From Ignisphaera sp. (GTDB lineage: Archaea > Thermoproteota > Thermoprotei_A > Sulfolobales > Ignisphaeraceae): a stretch of 33,913 nt of DNA. The stretch lies in NCBI GenBank assembly GCA_028275825.1, contig JAPWTX010000017.1:1-33913 (forward strand), in the 5' to 3' direction. This document shows positions 26,301 to 32,221 of this stretch, piece by piece (position 1 is the stretch's first letter; each line of letters begins with the position of its first letter). The position numbers were made by a program, and so were the translations under genes. A model generated the notes under the pieces. It had not been told where the DNA came from, made no database searches, and saw only the letters and a list, made by a program, of their open reading frames with translations.

Positions 26301-28029
26301 TGGGTAAGTAAATAGTGATCCTCGGGCTGGAGACTGTATATCCGGGTGCTGTAACCTGGAGGTAGAGGTATGCAGAGGCATCGATAGTTGTTGTATAAGC
26401 TCTGTCTCCACTCCAACCATAGGAGATCAGCGCTATGATATCCTTGCTAGGCTCTTCAAAAACCTTTACAGAGATTGTAAGCGTTAGGGATACTGTGTAG
26501 AAGCTGTTACTCGAAGCATCATATGCAACACCGCTTAAAATAAGCTTCGCTGGGTATTCACCTGGTAAAATGTTTGTATCTATGGATATCCCTGAGAACG
26601 CTATTTGCGTCATTGTGCCTCTACCAATATTTATTCCTGATGTAGATAATTGTTGTGGGTGAAAACCGTTAGGCAAAGTAATTGTTGCTGTGCCACTCCT
26701 AAAGTCAACAACATCGTTATTGAGTAGAACTATGTTTAGTGTTGCCCCTTCTGTCCCGGGATACACTTCGCCTGAGCTCCAGTAGGTGTTAGTCACATAC
26801 AGACTTAGTGTGGGTATAGATAACCTCACTTCAAAGCTGTACCACTGCTCACTCCAGAACTCAGCACCATTATTATCGCCAAATATGACGAGCTTTACAG
26901 AAATTAGCATGTAATTAACATTGCTAACTGTAATGGGGTCTGAATATATTGTCGTGATATCACTATAGCCAAGAGCTTGCTGAGATACTGTAACTGATGT
27001 TGTAGATGAATTTGCAAATATTGCTCCAGGAGACTGTATCTTGAAGTACGTTACAATGCTTCTAACGTTCTTGAAATCCATGTTCCTAATAACTATGTAG
27101 AACCTCGCTAGATTAACTCCTTGAACAGGCTTCAGTGTTTCAATACCATAATCAAGAACTTGTATGTTTATTGCTGGGGCTGAGGATACAGTAACGTAAA
27201 AGGAGGTATTTCCTTTAGTATAGTAATACACATTGTCATCTGTAGACATTGTCGCATTTAAGCTAATTATAGTAAGATATGCTGTGCCTGGCGATGCATT
27301 TGGATATATAGAGACTGGGCCTATTGAAATTGTTGTTGTCTGGTTTTTGCCGAGGTTATTCGTTACCTGAAACCTATTTGCTGATTGTGTGTATAGGAAG
27401 GTATTTTGTGGAAGCATAACCTTGCCTGCGGCTTGAACAACTGTTGAGTTGCCTATATTGCGAAGTGTTATATATAGATATACCCCCTGGCTCCCAGGAT
27501 AAGCATCAGGACTCCAGTACCAGTCTGTTACAACTAGTTTAAGTGGTGGATATGGAGATACTGTTATGGTTATACCAGGAACTACATTAACGAAGGGTTG
27601 TGTACTACCCTGCAACCTATAATAAATTGTTATATTTGTACTATATGTTCCAGGACTTGTATCACTATTTACATCTATGTGATAGGTAAACACAATTATA
27701 TCCCCTGGCTCTGCAATTGTATGCGTAGAGCCATTTGCTGACTGTGGTGGAGCGCATGAGCTATAGCCTCTAGATATAGAAAAGCCTTGAGGCAGGTTGA
27801 TGCAGCCCGCAGATATGTAAGCTGGTGACGAACCGTTGTAAACTGTGTTCACTGTGATAATAACGTTTCTACTACCAGGATATATTGTATTGGTGTTTGC
27901 AGATGACTTGTAGCTATAACTCTGAAGTGCGAACACCTGGCTCTGTGCTTGGATACGCGAAATAAAGCTGAGTTGGCTTAATATGAGCATGAGTAAGAGT
28001 ATTGCTGCATAGACTCTCCTTAGGCTCAC
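23323..28029 (-). CDS. Giant secreted, membrane-anchored protein with about 12 tandem beta-sandwich domains
   Basis: The 1568-residue product starts with a signal peptide (S-L-R-R then a hydrophobic stretch at about 8-24, likely cut after A-Q-A-Q-S near 28-30). It ends in a membrane helix (about 1530-1549) followed by a short basic tail. Between them a pattern of the type W-(x)n-Y-P-G-T-E-G-A-x-L-x-I-x-L-x-N recurs at about 45, 164, 289, 408, 531, 651, 771, 897, 1022, 1142, 1293 and 1415. That is about 12 domains spaced 119-126 residues apart, with one of 151. The type resembles the NEW3/CARDB-like repeats of archaeal COG1361 proteins. Cysteine pairs (C76/C92, C832/C842, C957/C967) fall within single domains and probably form disulfides. 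Many N-x-S/T sites suggest glycosylation. The start is GTG with adjacent GAGGT. Confidence 0.85.
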   Translation of the reverse strand: MSLRRVYAAILLLMLILSQLSFISRIQAQSQVFALQSYSYKSSANTNTIYPGSRNVIITVNTVYNGSSPAYISAGCINLPQGFSISRGYSSCAPPQSANGSTHTIAEPGDIIVFTYHIDVNSDTSPGTYSTNITIYYRLQGSTQPFVNVVPGITITVSPYPPLKLVVTDWYWSPDAYPGSQGVYLYITLRNIGNSTVVQAAGKVMLPQNTFLYTQSANRFQVTNNLGKNQTTTISIGPVSIYPNASPGTAYLTIISLNATMSTDDNVYYYTKGNTSFYVTVSSAPAINIQVLDYGIETLKPVQGVNLARFYIVIRNMDFKNVRSIVTYFKIQSPGAIFANSSTTSVTVSQQALGYSDITTIYSDPITVSNVNYMLISVKLVIFGDNNGAEFWSEQWYSFEVRLSIPTLSLYVTNTYWSSGEVYPGTEGATLNIVLLNNDVVDFRSGTATITLPNGFHPQQLSTSGINIGRGTMTQIAFSGISIDTNILPGEYPAKLILSGVAYDASSNSFYTVSLTLTISVKVFEEPSKDIIALISYGWSGDRAYTTTIDASAYLYLQVTAPGYTVSSPRITIYLPNQMIFESGNRSRTIAVNGDYRYGQYINVEVGGIDVTSPESGFYPVVVKVEALARAPSEYWFTQYFTILLRIDSPILNVSVADFGWVNNPISVDSSGAEIYITLQSFSIDTIESVVTQARLAGASFLSGLSEAVQVITTPINYGEIQTMRFSDVEVKNKTVHVTLVISAVLTTGRNAFYKALKVFNLTLSTVESLAVFRITSLHTSLRGVYAPLLPSARGITISIDLANAKSTQVAWVKPEVIAPAELRINDVSGTCANGVAAGGTCSVDLDVDVSPNATAKNVEILLNLTYAVRSGSTLSLFAERHRVTVPIASYKYYRPSIAIASVYWGTQTPSRALVGQRNVALTVTLSNLGYYPVEAVVIKVSPLNTSVMMVKSSEACSMQLASGAFCSATLYADLGYVGRGGMIIFSVVTEYLFTEFGTAISDSKQFTVSLPVEEPASGRGLELVDASWNNNWPVYPDTENATLVITLANRWPYRVSGIDIDLLLPQGFYTKWGNTAKAYVAGPINSLQQFTVQLQLSVGNIKPGRYAAKLLAKYVVETGTPNTLVEDELNISLVINDLNNSIGVVNVYWVGGSPQPPEYGALLMVVVRDNYNPSMKGVVMEVELPPGIVSADTNTSITRVPASATNILQQIQVAKMTPVQVTQLLSSMLAQQVQTPTEGFSYGDLMYFYLRLNIVTNRTGAFKANAIINFVDQWNNIRRLPISFEIDVLGSAKIVDVVAPTSIAVKRGVASVSIGLINRGSAPLYNVYVYLVPYAAMLIPQQAVKYVDVLNPYMLTNISFTLVYNPFAVSMGATQTYLRYMSVPFSLSIVYRDVYGDLQVFNTSLAFILEPFIELMLIETKANAEGSTITVSGTVANYGIASARSVVIKAMYGSIGQETLIGDVDPASQSSFRLDMNVNSVTSNVVVLQLIYRDDYGRVNTLNYTIPLAIRQIESSTTAPQQVVTYNNTIIIGLVAAFLIVIGIILYRYVRIHSKALEKSFAEITKN

Positions 28030-28048
28030 ACCTCAGCACCATAACTAA

Positions 28049-28072
28049 TTTGTGTGTCTATAGACACACAAA
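28049..28072. promoter_or_regulatory. Palindromic operator upstream of the giant-protein gene
   Basis: A perfect 24-base palindrome with half-site TTTGTGTGTCTA lies 20 bases before the GTG start at 28029. On the minus strand a TATA-like GCTTAAAAAC (about 28078-28087) sits just upstream, so the palindrome covers the expected transcription start. Its core GTGTCT-N2-AGACAC is shared with the site at 28867. Confidence 0.7.
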
Positions 28073-28093
28073 ATTGTTTTTAAGCTTTTGCTT

Positions 28094-28801
28094 CTATTGC
28101 AATATATTGAGAATGCACTTGCTTTTATCTGGCTCTCTAACGCCAATTATCATACCGTCTCTAATCATGTAGATTTTCTGTGTGCAGTTCGCTACTTCAG
28201 GGTCGTGTGAAACTAGAACTATTGTTGTACCCAATTTGTTGAGGTCTAGAAAGGTTTTCACCACAATCCTTGCACTTGCTCTATCTAGGTTTCCCGTGGG
28301 CTCGTCTGCTAGAATCATCTTTGGATTGCCCACTATAGCCCTAGCTATAGCAACTCTCTGTTGCTGACCTCCAGATAATTGTAGTGGCTTTTTCGGGAGC
28401 CAGGAAGGGTCCCCAGCTGATTTAATTAGTGCTTCCCTAGCCATTTCAACTCTCTTAGGCTTCGGTATTCCCCTAGGTATCAGAGGCATTTCTATGTTTT
28501 CCAGCACTGTAAGTCTATTTATTAAGTTGAAGAGCTGAAAAACAAAGCCTATCTTCAGGTTCCTTATCTTAGCAATATCCTTGTCTCTAAGGCGAGTTGC
28601 ATCAATACCATCTATAAGTATCCTCCCACTTGTTGGCCTATCTAAAAGCCCCATCATATTTAAAAGTGTTGTCTTTCCAGAGCCAGAGGGGCCCATTATC
28701 GATACGAAGTCTCCCTCATATATCTTTAACGAAACTCCCTGGAGTGCTCTAGTGACTATCTCTCCAGCTCTATAGATTTTGACAACATTCTCTAGAACCA
28801 T
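28094..28801 (-). CDS. MacB/LolD-type ABC transporter ATPase
   Basis: This ATPase drives the MacB/FtsX-type permease encoded two genes downstream. Counting from ATG 28831, the motifs are Walker A G-P-S-G-S-G-K-T-T (47-55), Q-loop F-Q99, signature L-S-G-G-Q-Q-Q-R-V (152-160), Walker B M-I-L-A-D-E-P-T-G (172-180) and V-S-H-D. All residues needed for ATP hydrolysis are present. I place the start at ATG 28801 because family members begin with a sequence like M-V-L-E-N-V-V-K-I-Y and GAGAGGTT lies directly before it. ATG 28831 (10 more residues) is possible. A palindromic operator and TATA box lie upstream. An operator and possible second promoter lie between this gene and the giant-protein gene. 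Confidence 0.94.
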   Translation of the reverse strand: MVLENVVKIYRAGEIVTRALQGVSLKIYEGDFVSIMGPSGSGKTTLLNMMGLLDRPTSGRILIDGIDATRLRDKDIAKIRNLKIGFVFQLFNLINRLTVLENIEMPLIPRGIPKPKRVEMAREALIKSAGDPSWLPKKPLQLSGGQQQRVAIARAIVGNPKMILADEPTGNLDRASARIVVKTFLDLNKLGTTIVLVSHDPEVANCTQKIYMIRDGMIIGVREPDKSKCILNILQ

Positions 28802-28866
28802 AACCTCTCTAGCCAACACCCTCCACCTCATCGACTACTGTAAAGCTTTTCTTACAATGCTTTTCA

Positions 28867-28884
28867 TTGTGTCTACAGACACAA
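28867..28884. promoter_or_regulatory. Palindromic operator upstream of the ABC ATPase gene
   Basis: TTGTGTCT-AC-AGACACAA has two exact 8-base arms and repeats the core of the site at 28049-28072. It lies 36 bases before ATG 28831. On the minus strand it directly follows a TATA-like TTTATAAGG, so it overlaps the expected transcription start. TGT-N-ACA dyads of this kind are usual targets of PadR-family winged-helix regulators, and such a gene is divergent at 29023. Confidence 0.68.
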
Positions 28885-28886
28885 AA

Positions 28887-28898
28887 CCTTATAAACTT
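28887..28898. promoter_or_regulatory. TATA-like box between the ABC cluster and padR
   Basis: CCTTATAAACTT can be read as a TATA box in both directions. For the minus strand it gives an ATPase leader of about 35-65 bases. For the plus strand it would give the PadR gene a leader of about 110 bases that includes a GC-rich structured segment. Confidence 0.45.
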
Positions 28899-28919
28899 TT
28901 AGCTATAGAAACTAATTCA

Positions 28920-29005
28920 CAGGCTCCTCAGACACCTCGGGAACCGAGGAGAATGAAGAAGGCAGCCGACGGGGTCGAACACCCCCTCCTTACACTGATT
29001 TCGGG
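28920..29005 (+). ncRNA. GC-rich structured island upstream of padR (candidate RNA or TnpB-tail relic)
   Basis: This segment is far richer in GC than its AT-rich flanks. It contains a perfect 6-base-pair hairpin CCTCGG-GAA-CCGAGG (28935-28949) and a second stem GGGGT-CGAAC-ACCCC (28971-28985). In hyperthermophiles such islands often mark structured RNAs. One frame reads D-T-S-G-T-E-E-N-E-E-G-S-R-R-G-R-T and stops after Y-T-D-F-G, which could be the tail of an archaeal TnpB gene, so an IS605 relic is equally possible. The second stem resembles a tRNA T-arm, but no acceptor or anticodon arm can be drawn. Confidence 0.35.
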
Positions 29006-29022
29006 TAGAAAGGTTGTAGCTT

Positions 29023-29571
29023 TTGACCAGAAGCACTAAGCATTTGGATGAAACCAGAAGCATCATCGATATAGAGTTTCTGCTTGTAAATGTAAGAGGG
29101 TTTTTCAGAGACCTCGTGCTCTACACAATTGCTAAGTTAGGTAAAGCCTATGGCTATGCTATAAGGAGATTTATATCCCAGAACATGAGGATATATGTGC
29201 CAAGTAGTGGTATTCTTTATCCAACACTCCATGAGCTTGAAAAAGAAGGGTTATTGAAATCAAGTACTGAGGGTAAGAGAAGAGTATATATGCTTACAGA
29301 AAAAGGTTGTGAGTATTTATCTATAAGGATTGAATCAATAGAGAAGATGATTAGGAAGATTAGCAGAACCATCGAATTAATGGAGTATGTAGGTTTTAAA
29401 GAACTCTTTGAAACCCTAAAGAAATTATGGGAGTTAGAAGTAGAACCTCCAAAACCTGTGCTTGATGCTATAAAGGTTAAGATAATGGAAATAAATGCAA
29501 TTCTAAGCGAACTACCTAGATCCCCACCCACATCAACAGATATTTCAAATCCAGCCACCTCCACACCCTAA
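29023..29571 (+). CDS. PadR-family winged-helix transcription regulator
   Basis: The DNA-binding domain spans about residues 28-100: D-L-V-L-Y-T-I-A-K-L-G-K-A-Y-G-Y-A-I, then S-G-I-L-Y-P-T-L-H-E-L-E-K-E-G-L-L (recognition helix and following helix), then the wing R-R-V-Y-M-L-T-E-K-G. This is the PadR signature. The remaining 80 residues are helical and probably form the dimerisation region. The start is uncertain: TTG 29023 gives 182 residues, TTG 29044 gives 175, and no ATG lies in frame before the domain. It is divergent from the ABC/giant-protein cluster, whose two promoters carry matching palindromes, so it most likely represses that cluster and perhaps itself. Confidence 0.9.
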   Translation: MTRSTKHLDETRSIIDIEFLLVNVRGFFRDLVLYTIAKLGKAYGYAIRRFISQNMRIYVPSSGILYPTLHELEKEGLLKSSTEGKRRVYMLTEKGCEYLSIRIESIEKMIRKISRTIELMEYVGFKELFETLKKLWELEVEPPKPVLDAIKVKIMEINAILSELPRSPPTSTDISNPATSTP

Positions 29572-29927
29572 ATGAACAAGACCTTTGATTATAAAACCCA
29601 CTAGACCTTCAACTGTTTACCCAAGGCCAATTGTTTTAGCACTTTTCTCTCATAAAACAATATCCAGTTTAAATATATAGAGGCTTTTACCTTGAGCTCT
29701 TCTCATTGAGCCATGGAGCAACAATGTCTCTGCAATGAACCTTCTCACTAAGTAAAGTTTGCTTGTTACAACATTTACCACTCTTTTACTGCTCTTGTTG
29801 TATATAGTCTTTGAGGATTTAGTATGCTTTATGGTTAAAGGTTGTTTAAAGCATTTAAACTACTGTCTGTTTGATGTCTTTAAATAGCTAGCTATAAATG
29901 TTTGGCGTTGTTATCTAGCAGTTTTTT
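29572..29927. other. 356-base interval between padR and the phosphoribosyltransferase gene
   Basis: I find no gene. AT-rich boxes such as GTTTAAATATATAG (about 29668-29681) have no start codon at a suitable distance. The right end holds the promoter of the next gene: TATA-like CTTTAAATAG (29878-29887) overlapping a 12-base palindrome ATAGCTAGCTAT (29884-29895). Confidence 0.5.
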
Positions 29928-30701
29928 GTGAGTAGCACCATGGTTATATACCCTGTTAAGCATGTTTCGTGGGATGAGGTTGTTGATTGGAGTTTTAGGC
30001 TTGGTAATAGAGTGATGGAGAGTGGGTTTAGGGCAGATGCCATTGTTGCTGTTGGTAGGGGTGGATATGTTGTCAGTAGGATGCTGAGTGATCTTCTCGA
30101 CGTTGATAAAGTCATTGCCTTGCCTATTAGGTGGGTTGGTCAGAGAGGTAGGAATTACTTGGTTGACTTAATCAAATGTTTTCACAGGTTTAGAGGTGCT
30201 GAGGTAGCAGAGTGTATAGCTGATGTTGTGAAAGGGCTTAGAGTTGAGATAGCTGTTGATGTTGAGGCTAAGCTTATGGGGCTAAATGTACTAGCCGTTG
30301 AAGAGATATCCGCTACAGGAATGCACCTAGCTAAAGCTAGGGAGATACTCCATAGGTGGGGAGCAAGAGAGGTTAGAACAGCCACTCTAGTGTGGAAACG
30401 CTCAACAGCTACCCTAAGACCCGACTACATATTTATTGAAACCCCGAGTTTTGTGTGGTTCCAGTTCCCATGGAGCAGATTATCAGACTACACACAATTC
30501 GCCTTAGCGCTCATCGAAGAGAGCCTCACTAAAAACAATAATAATGCATTCAGCATATGGGATGTAGAGAAGCTATTTATTGAGTGGTATGGCTTCAAAC
30601 CAGAGAGAAGATACTTGGTAAAGGCTCTTGATAAACTAGCTGAAAAAAGACTTCTGAGAAAAATAGATGTAGAGAGATACGCTACATCCACACAAACATA
30701 G
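29928..30701 (+). CDS. Phosphoribosyltransferase-like protein with C-terminal extension
   Basis: The N-terminal 190 residues match the type-I phosphoribosyltransferase fold of archaeal purine-salvage-like proteins: a strand plus G-R-G-G-Y (43-47) and the PRPP-loop region V-E-E-I-S-A-T-G-M-H-L (124-134). The usual acidic pair of the loop is E125-E126 instead of Asp-Asp or Glu-Asp. It may transfer phosphoribose to a base, but the substrate is not evident. Residues about 205-257 are a helical, winged-helix-like tail not found in short HPRT enzymes. The start is GTG 29928 or ATG 29940. The promoter has a short palindrome next to the TATA box. The gene stands alone. Confidence 0.78.
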   Translation: MSSTMVIYPVKHVSWDEVVDWSFRLGNRVMESGFRADAIVAVGRGGYVVSRMLSDLLDVDKVIALPIRWVGQRGRNYLVDLIKCFHRFRGAEVAECIADVVKGLRVEIAVDVEAKLMGLNVLAVEEISATGMHLAKAREILHRWGAREVRTATLVWKRSTATLRPDYIFIETPSFVWFQFPWSRLSDYTQFALALIEESLTKNNNNAFSIWDVEKLFIEWYGFKPERRYLVKALDKLAEKRLLRKIDVERYATSTQT

Positions 30702-31028
30702 CTTCCACCCCCTATTCACCATCCTCACCACCAACCATCAATCAACACACTTCCCACCATGCCTCCATATCTAGCTTAACTAAGCAAATATAAAAGCTGA
30801 GCTCTCCATGAATAACATCCTAAGCGCATAAAACCATCATCAAATGTTTCTTGAGAACATCTGTGCAATAACACTTTCTTGCAGACAGATAGATTGGTTG
30901 AGATTGCGTTCACCACTCGCTAACTATTTAAATAATGTTTACAGCTGATTACAAATCACTTCAAACTTATAACAGCCTCTTCTTATTCTTAATTAACTAT
31001 ATTCCTGTGTTTAGAAAACCTAGTTACT
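30702..31028. other. 327-base interval between convergent genes
   Basis: The first 80 bases are C-rich and T-poor on the plus strand, and the rest is AT-rich. I see no gene, repeat or structured RNA. It probably holds the ends of two convergent transcripts. Confidence 0.5.
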
Positions 31029-31985
31029 TTACAGCCTTAGCTCCTTGGCCATTACATAGTAATGCTTAATTCTCTCGACTCCCGGCACTTGTGTGTAGAA
31101 GTATAGATGTGATGTCCAGGGTATTACAGCATATCTGAATCCCGCCTCCTTTAGATTATTCAATGATTTGAATAGTAGTATTGTGCCTATCCCCTGCTTT
31201 CTCTTATTTGGGTCTACACCTATGGGGCCAAATTCATTTCTGCCCATTCTAAGGTAAACAGCAAAACCAAGTATCTCACCTCCTTTCTCAGCAACCCAGA
31301 TTGTTGGAGGTTTATTTCTATAGGCGTAGAGAACCTCTAGTCGCCAGAATGGAGAGAAGATCTTTCCAGCCCAGCTACTAATTGTTTCAGCCTCTTCTTC
31401 CCTACCCCTCCTAAAAACAATGCCTTCAGAAGTAAGCCTATTCTCCAACCTCGAAACCCTCCTCGGATAAAAGTAGTGTGCTAAGTTAACCTCATAGTTA
31501 ACATTCTCCTCCTTCTTAAAATACCCTCTACCCTCAAAAAACTCTAGATAATCCTCATACAAAATATTTATGCCAGGCATAAAGTAGTAGGGTGCATATG
31601 CATAGAGAGAAACAAACTTCTTGCCCCGCTCCCTAGCAACACCCTCAAATACGCTTAGCAGAGAACTAATAACGTTTAGCCACTCATCTCTAGAGAGCTG
31701 GGGATCTATAGCTAAGTCCTTAACCCAAATAATATCTTTATATGTTTCAATAGCCTCTCTAGGTTCCTTAACCATCTCCACTCCAAACAAAAACCCCTTA
31801 ACAACATCAGAGTCATCTAAAGCGAAGAGCATTAACTCTTCACTAAGGTTTGGATCACTGAGAATAAACGAATTGAATATATTGCACTCAACATTATCAA
31901 ATGGAAAAGCCTTGTTATGAATCCTGCACGCCTCCTCCAAATAGCTACCCTCTCTTAAATCCCTAAACACAATAATCTTAACCAA
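31029..31985 (-). CDS. GNAT-family acetyltransferase, apparently two-domain
   Basis: The C-terminal half (about residues 190-318) is a GNAT domain. I-W-V-A-E-K-G-G-E-I-L-G-F-A-V-Y is strand 4, and the acetyl-CoA motif is G-V-D-P-N-K-R-K-Q-G-I-G-T (R/Q-x-x-G-x-G/A), followed by helix 3. The N-terminal half (about 1-165) has a similar strand-helix order (W-V-K-D-L-A-I-D-P and a helix after it) but no clear acetyl-CoA loop, as in tandem GNAT proteins with one inactive copy. The substrate is unknown. The start is ATG 31985, with a minus-strand TATA-like CTTTATATAT at about 32021-32030. It is divergent from the GH2 gene. Confidence 0.85.
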   Translation of the reverse strand: MVKIIVFRDLREGSYLEEACRIHNKAFPFDNVECNIFNSFILSDPNLSEELMLFALDDSDVVKGFLFGVEMVKEPREAIETYKDIIWVKDLAIDPQLSRDEWLNVISSLLSVFEGVARERGKKFVSLYAYAPYYFMPGINILYEDYLEFFEGRGYFKKEENVNYEVNLAHYFYPRRVSRLENRLTSEGIVFRRGREEEAETISSWAGKIFSPFWRLEVLYAYRNKPPTIWVAEKGGEILGFAVYLRMGRNEFGPIGVDPNKRKQGIGTILLFKSLNNLKEAGFRYAVIPWTSHLYFYTQVPGVERIKHYYVMAKELRL

Positions 31986-32020
31986 AGGTATTCGCCTAAC
32001 AATGATAAATAAGTGAAGAG

Positions 32021-32030
32021 ATATATAAAG
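32021..32030 (-). promoter_or_regulatory. TATA-like promoter of the GNAT gene
   Basis: The minus strand reads CTTTATATAT about 36-45 bases before the ATG at 31985, predicting a leader of about 10-15 bases. Motif and spacing only. Confidence 0.4.
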
Positions 32031-32181
32031 CTTGTTACAATGGAATGCCTTGTGCTCAATATTTAATTCTACTTGTCACATAGCACTAAAGTCTTTTTCA
32101 TATTTATTTTCAGGGCGAACTAATACAAAGCCAAAATGTGCAAAGAGCGTGAGCTGCTGTAGGAAAGTAGTTGATAATATT

Positions 32182-32201
32182 TATTAAAGCTAGCTTTAAT
32201 A
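32182..32201. promoter_or_regulatory. 20-base perfect palindrome in the GH2 promoter
   Basis: TATTAAAGCTAGCTTTAATA is fully self-complementary and lies 20 bases before the TTG start. An AT-rich TATA-like run (about 32173-32186) leads into it, so a bound protein would block the transcription start. A sugar-responsive repressor site is the simplest reading. No regulator gene adjoins it in the window. Confidence 0.55.
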
Positions 32202-32221
32202 TAATTGCTGTGTGAGGTAAG

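Noticed and set aside
28971-28985. T-arm-like GGGGT-CGAAC-ACCCC suggesting a tRNA
   Set aside because: No acceptor stem, anticodon arm or D arm can be drawn around it, and the TTC of a true T-loop is missing.
28953-28999. Possible C/D box RNA (ATGAAGA ... CTGA)
   Set aside because: The C box is imperfect, no internal C'/D' pair is visible and the space between contains a strong GC hairpin, which is not expected of a guide region.
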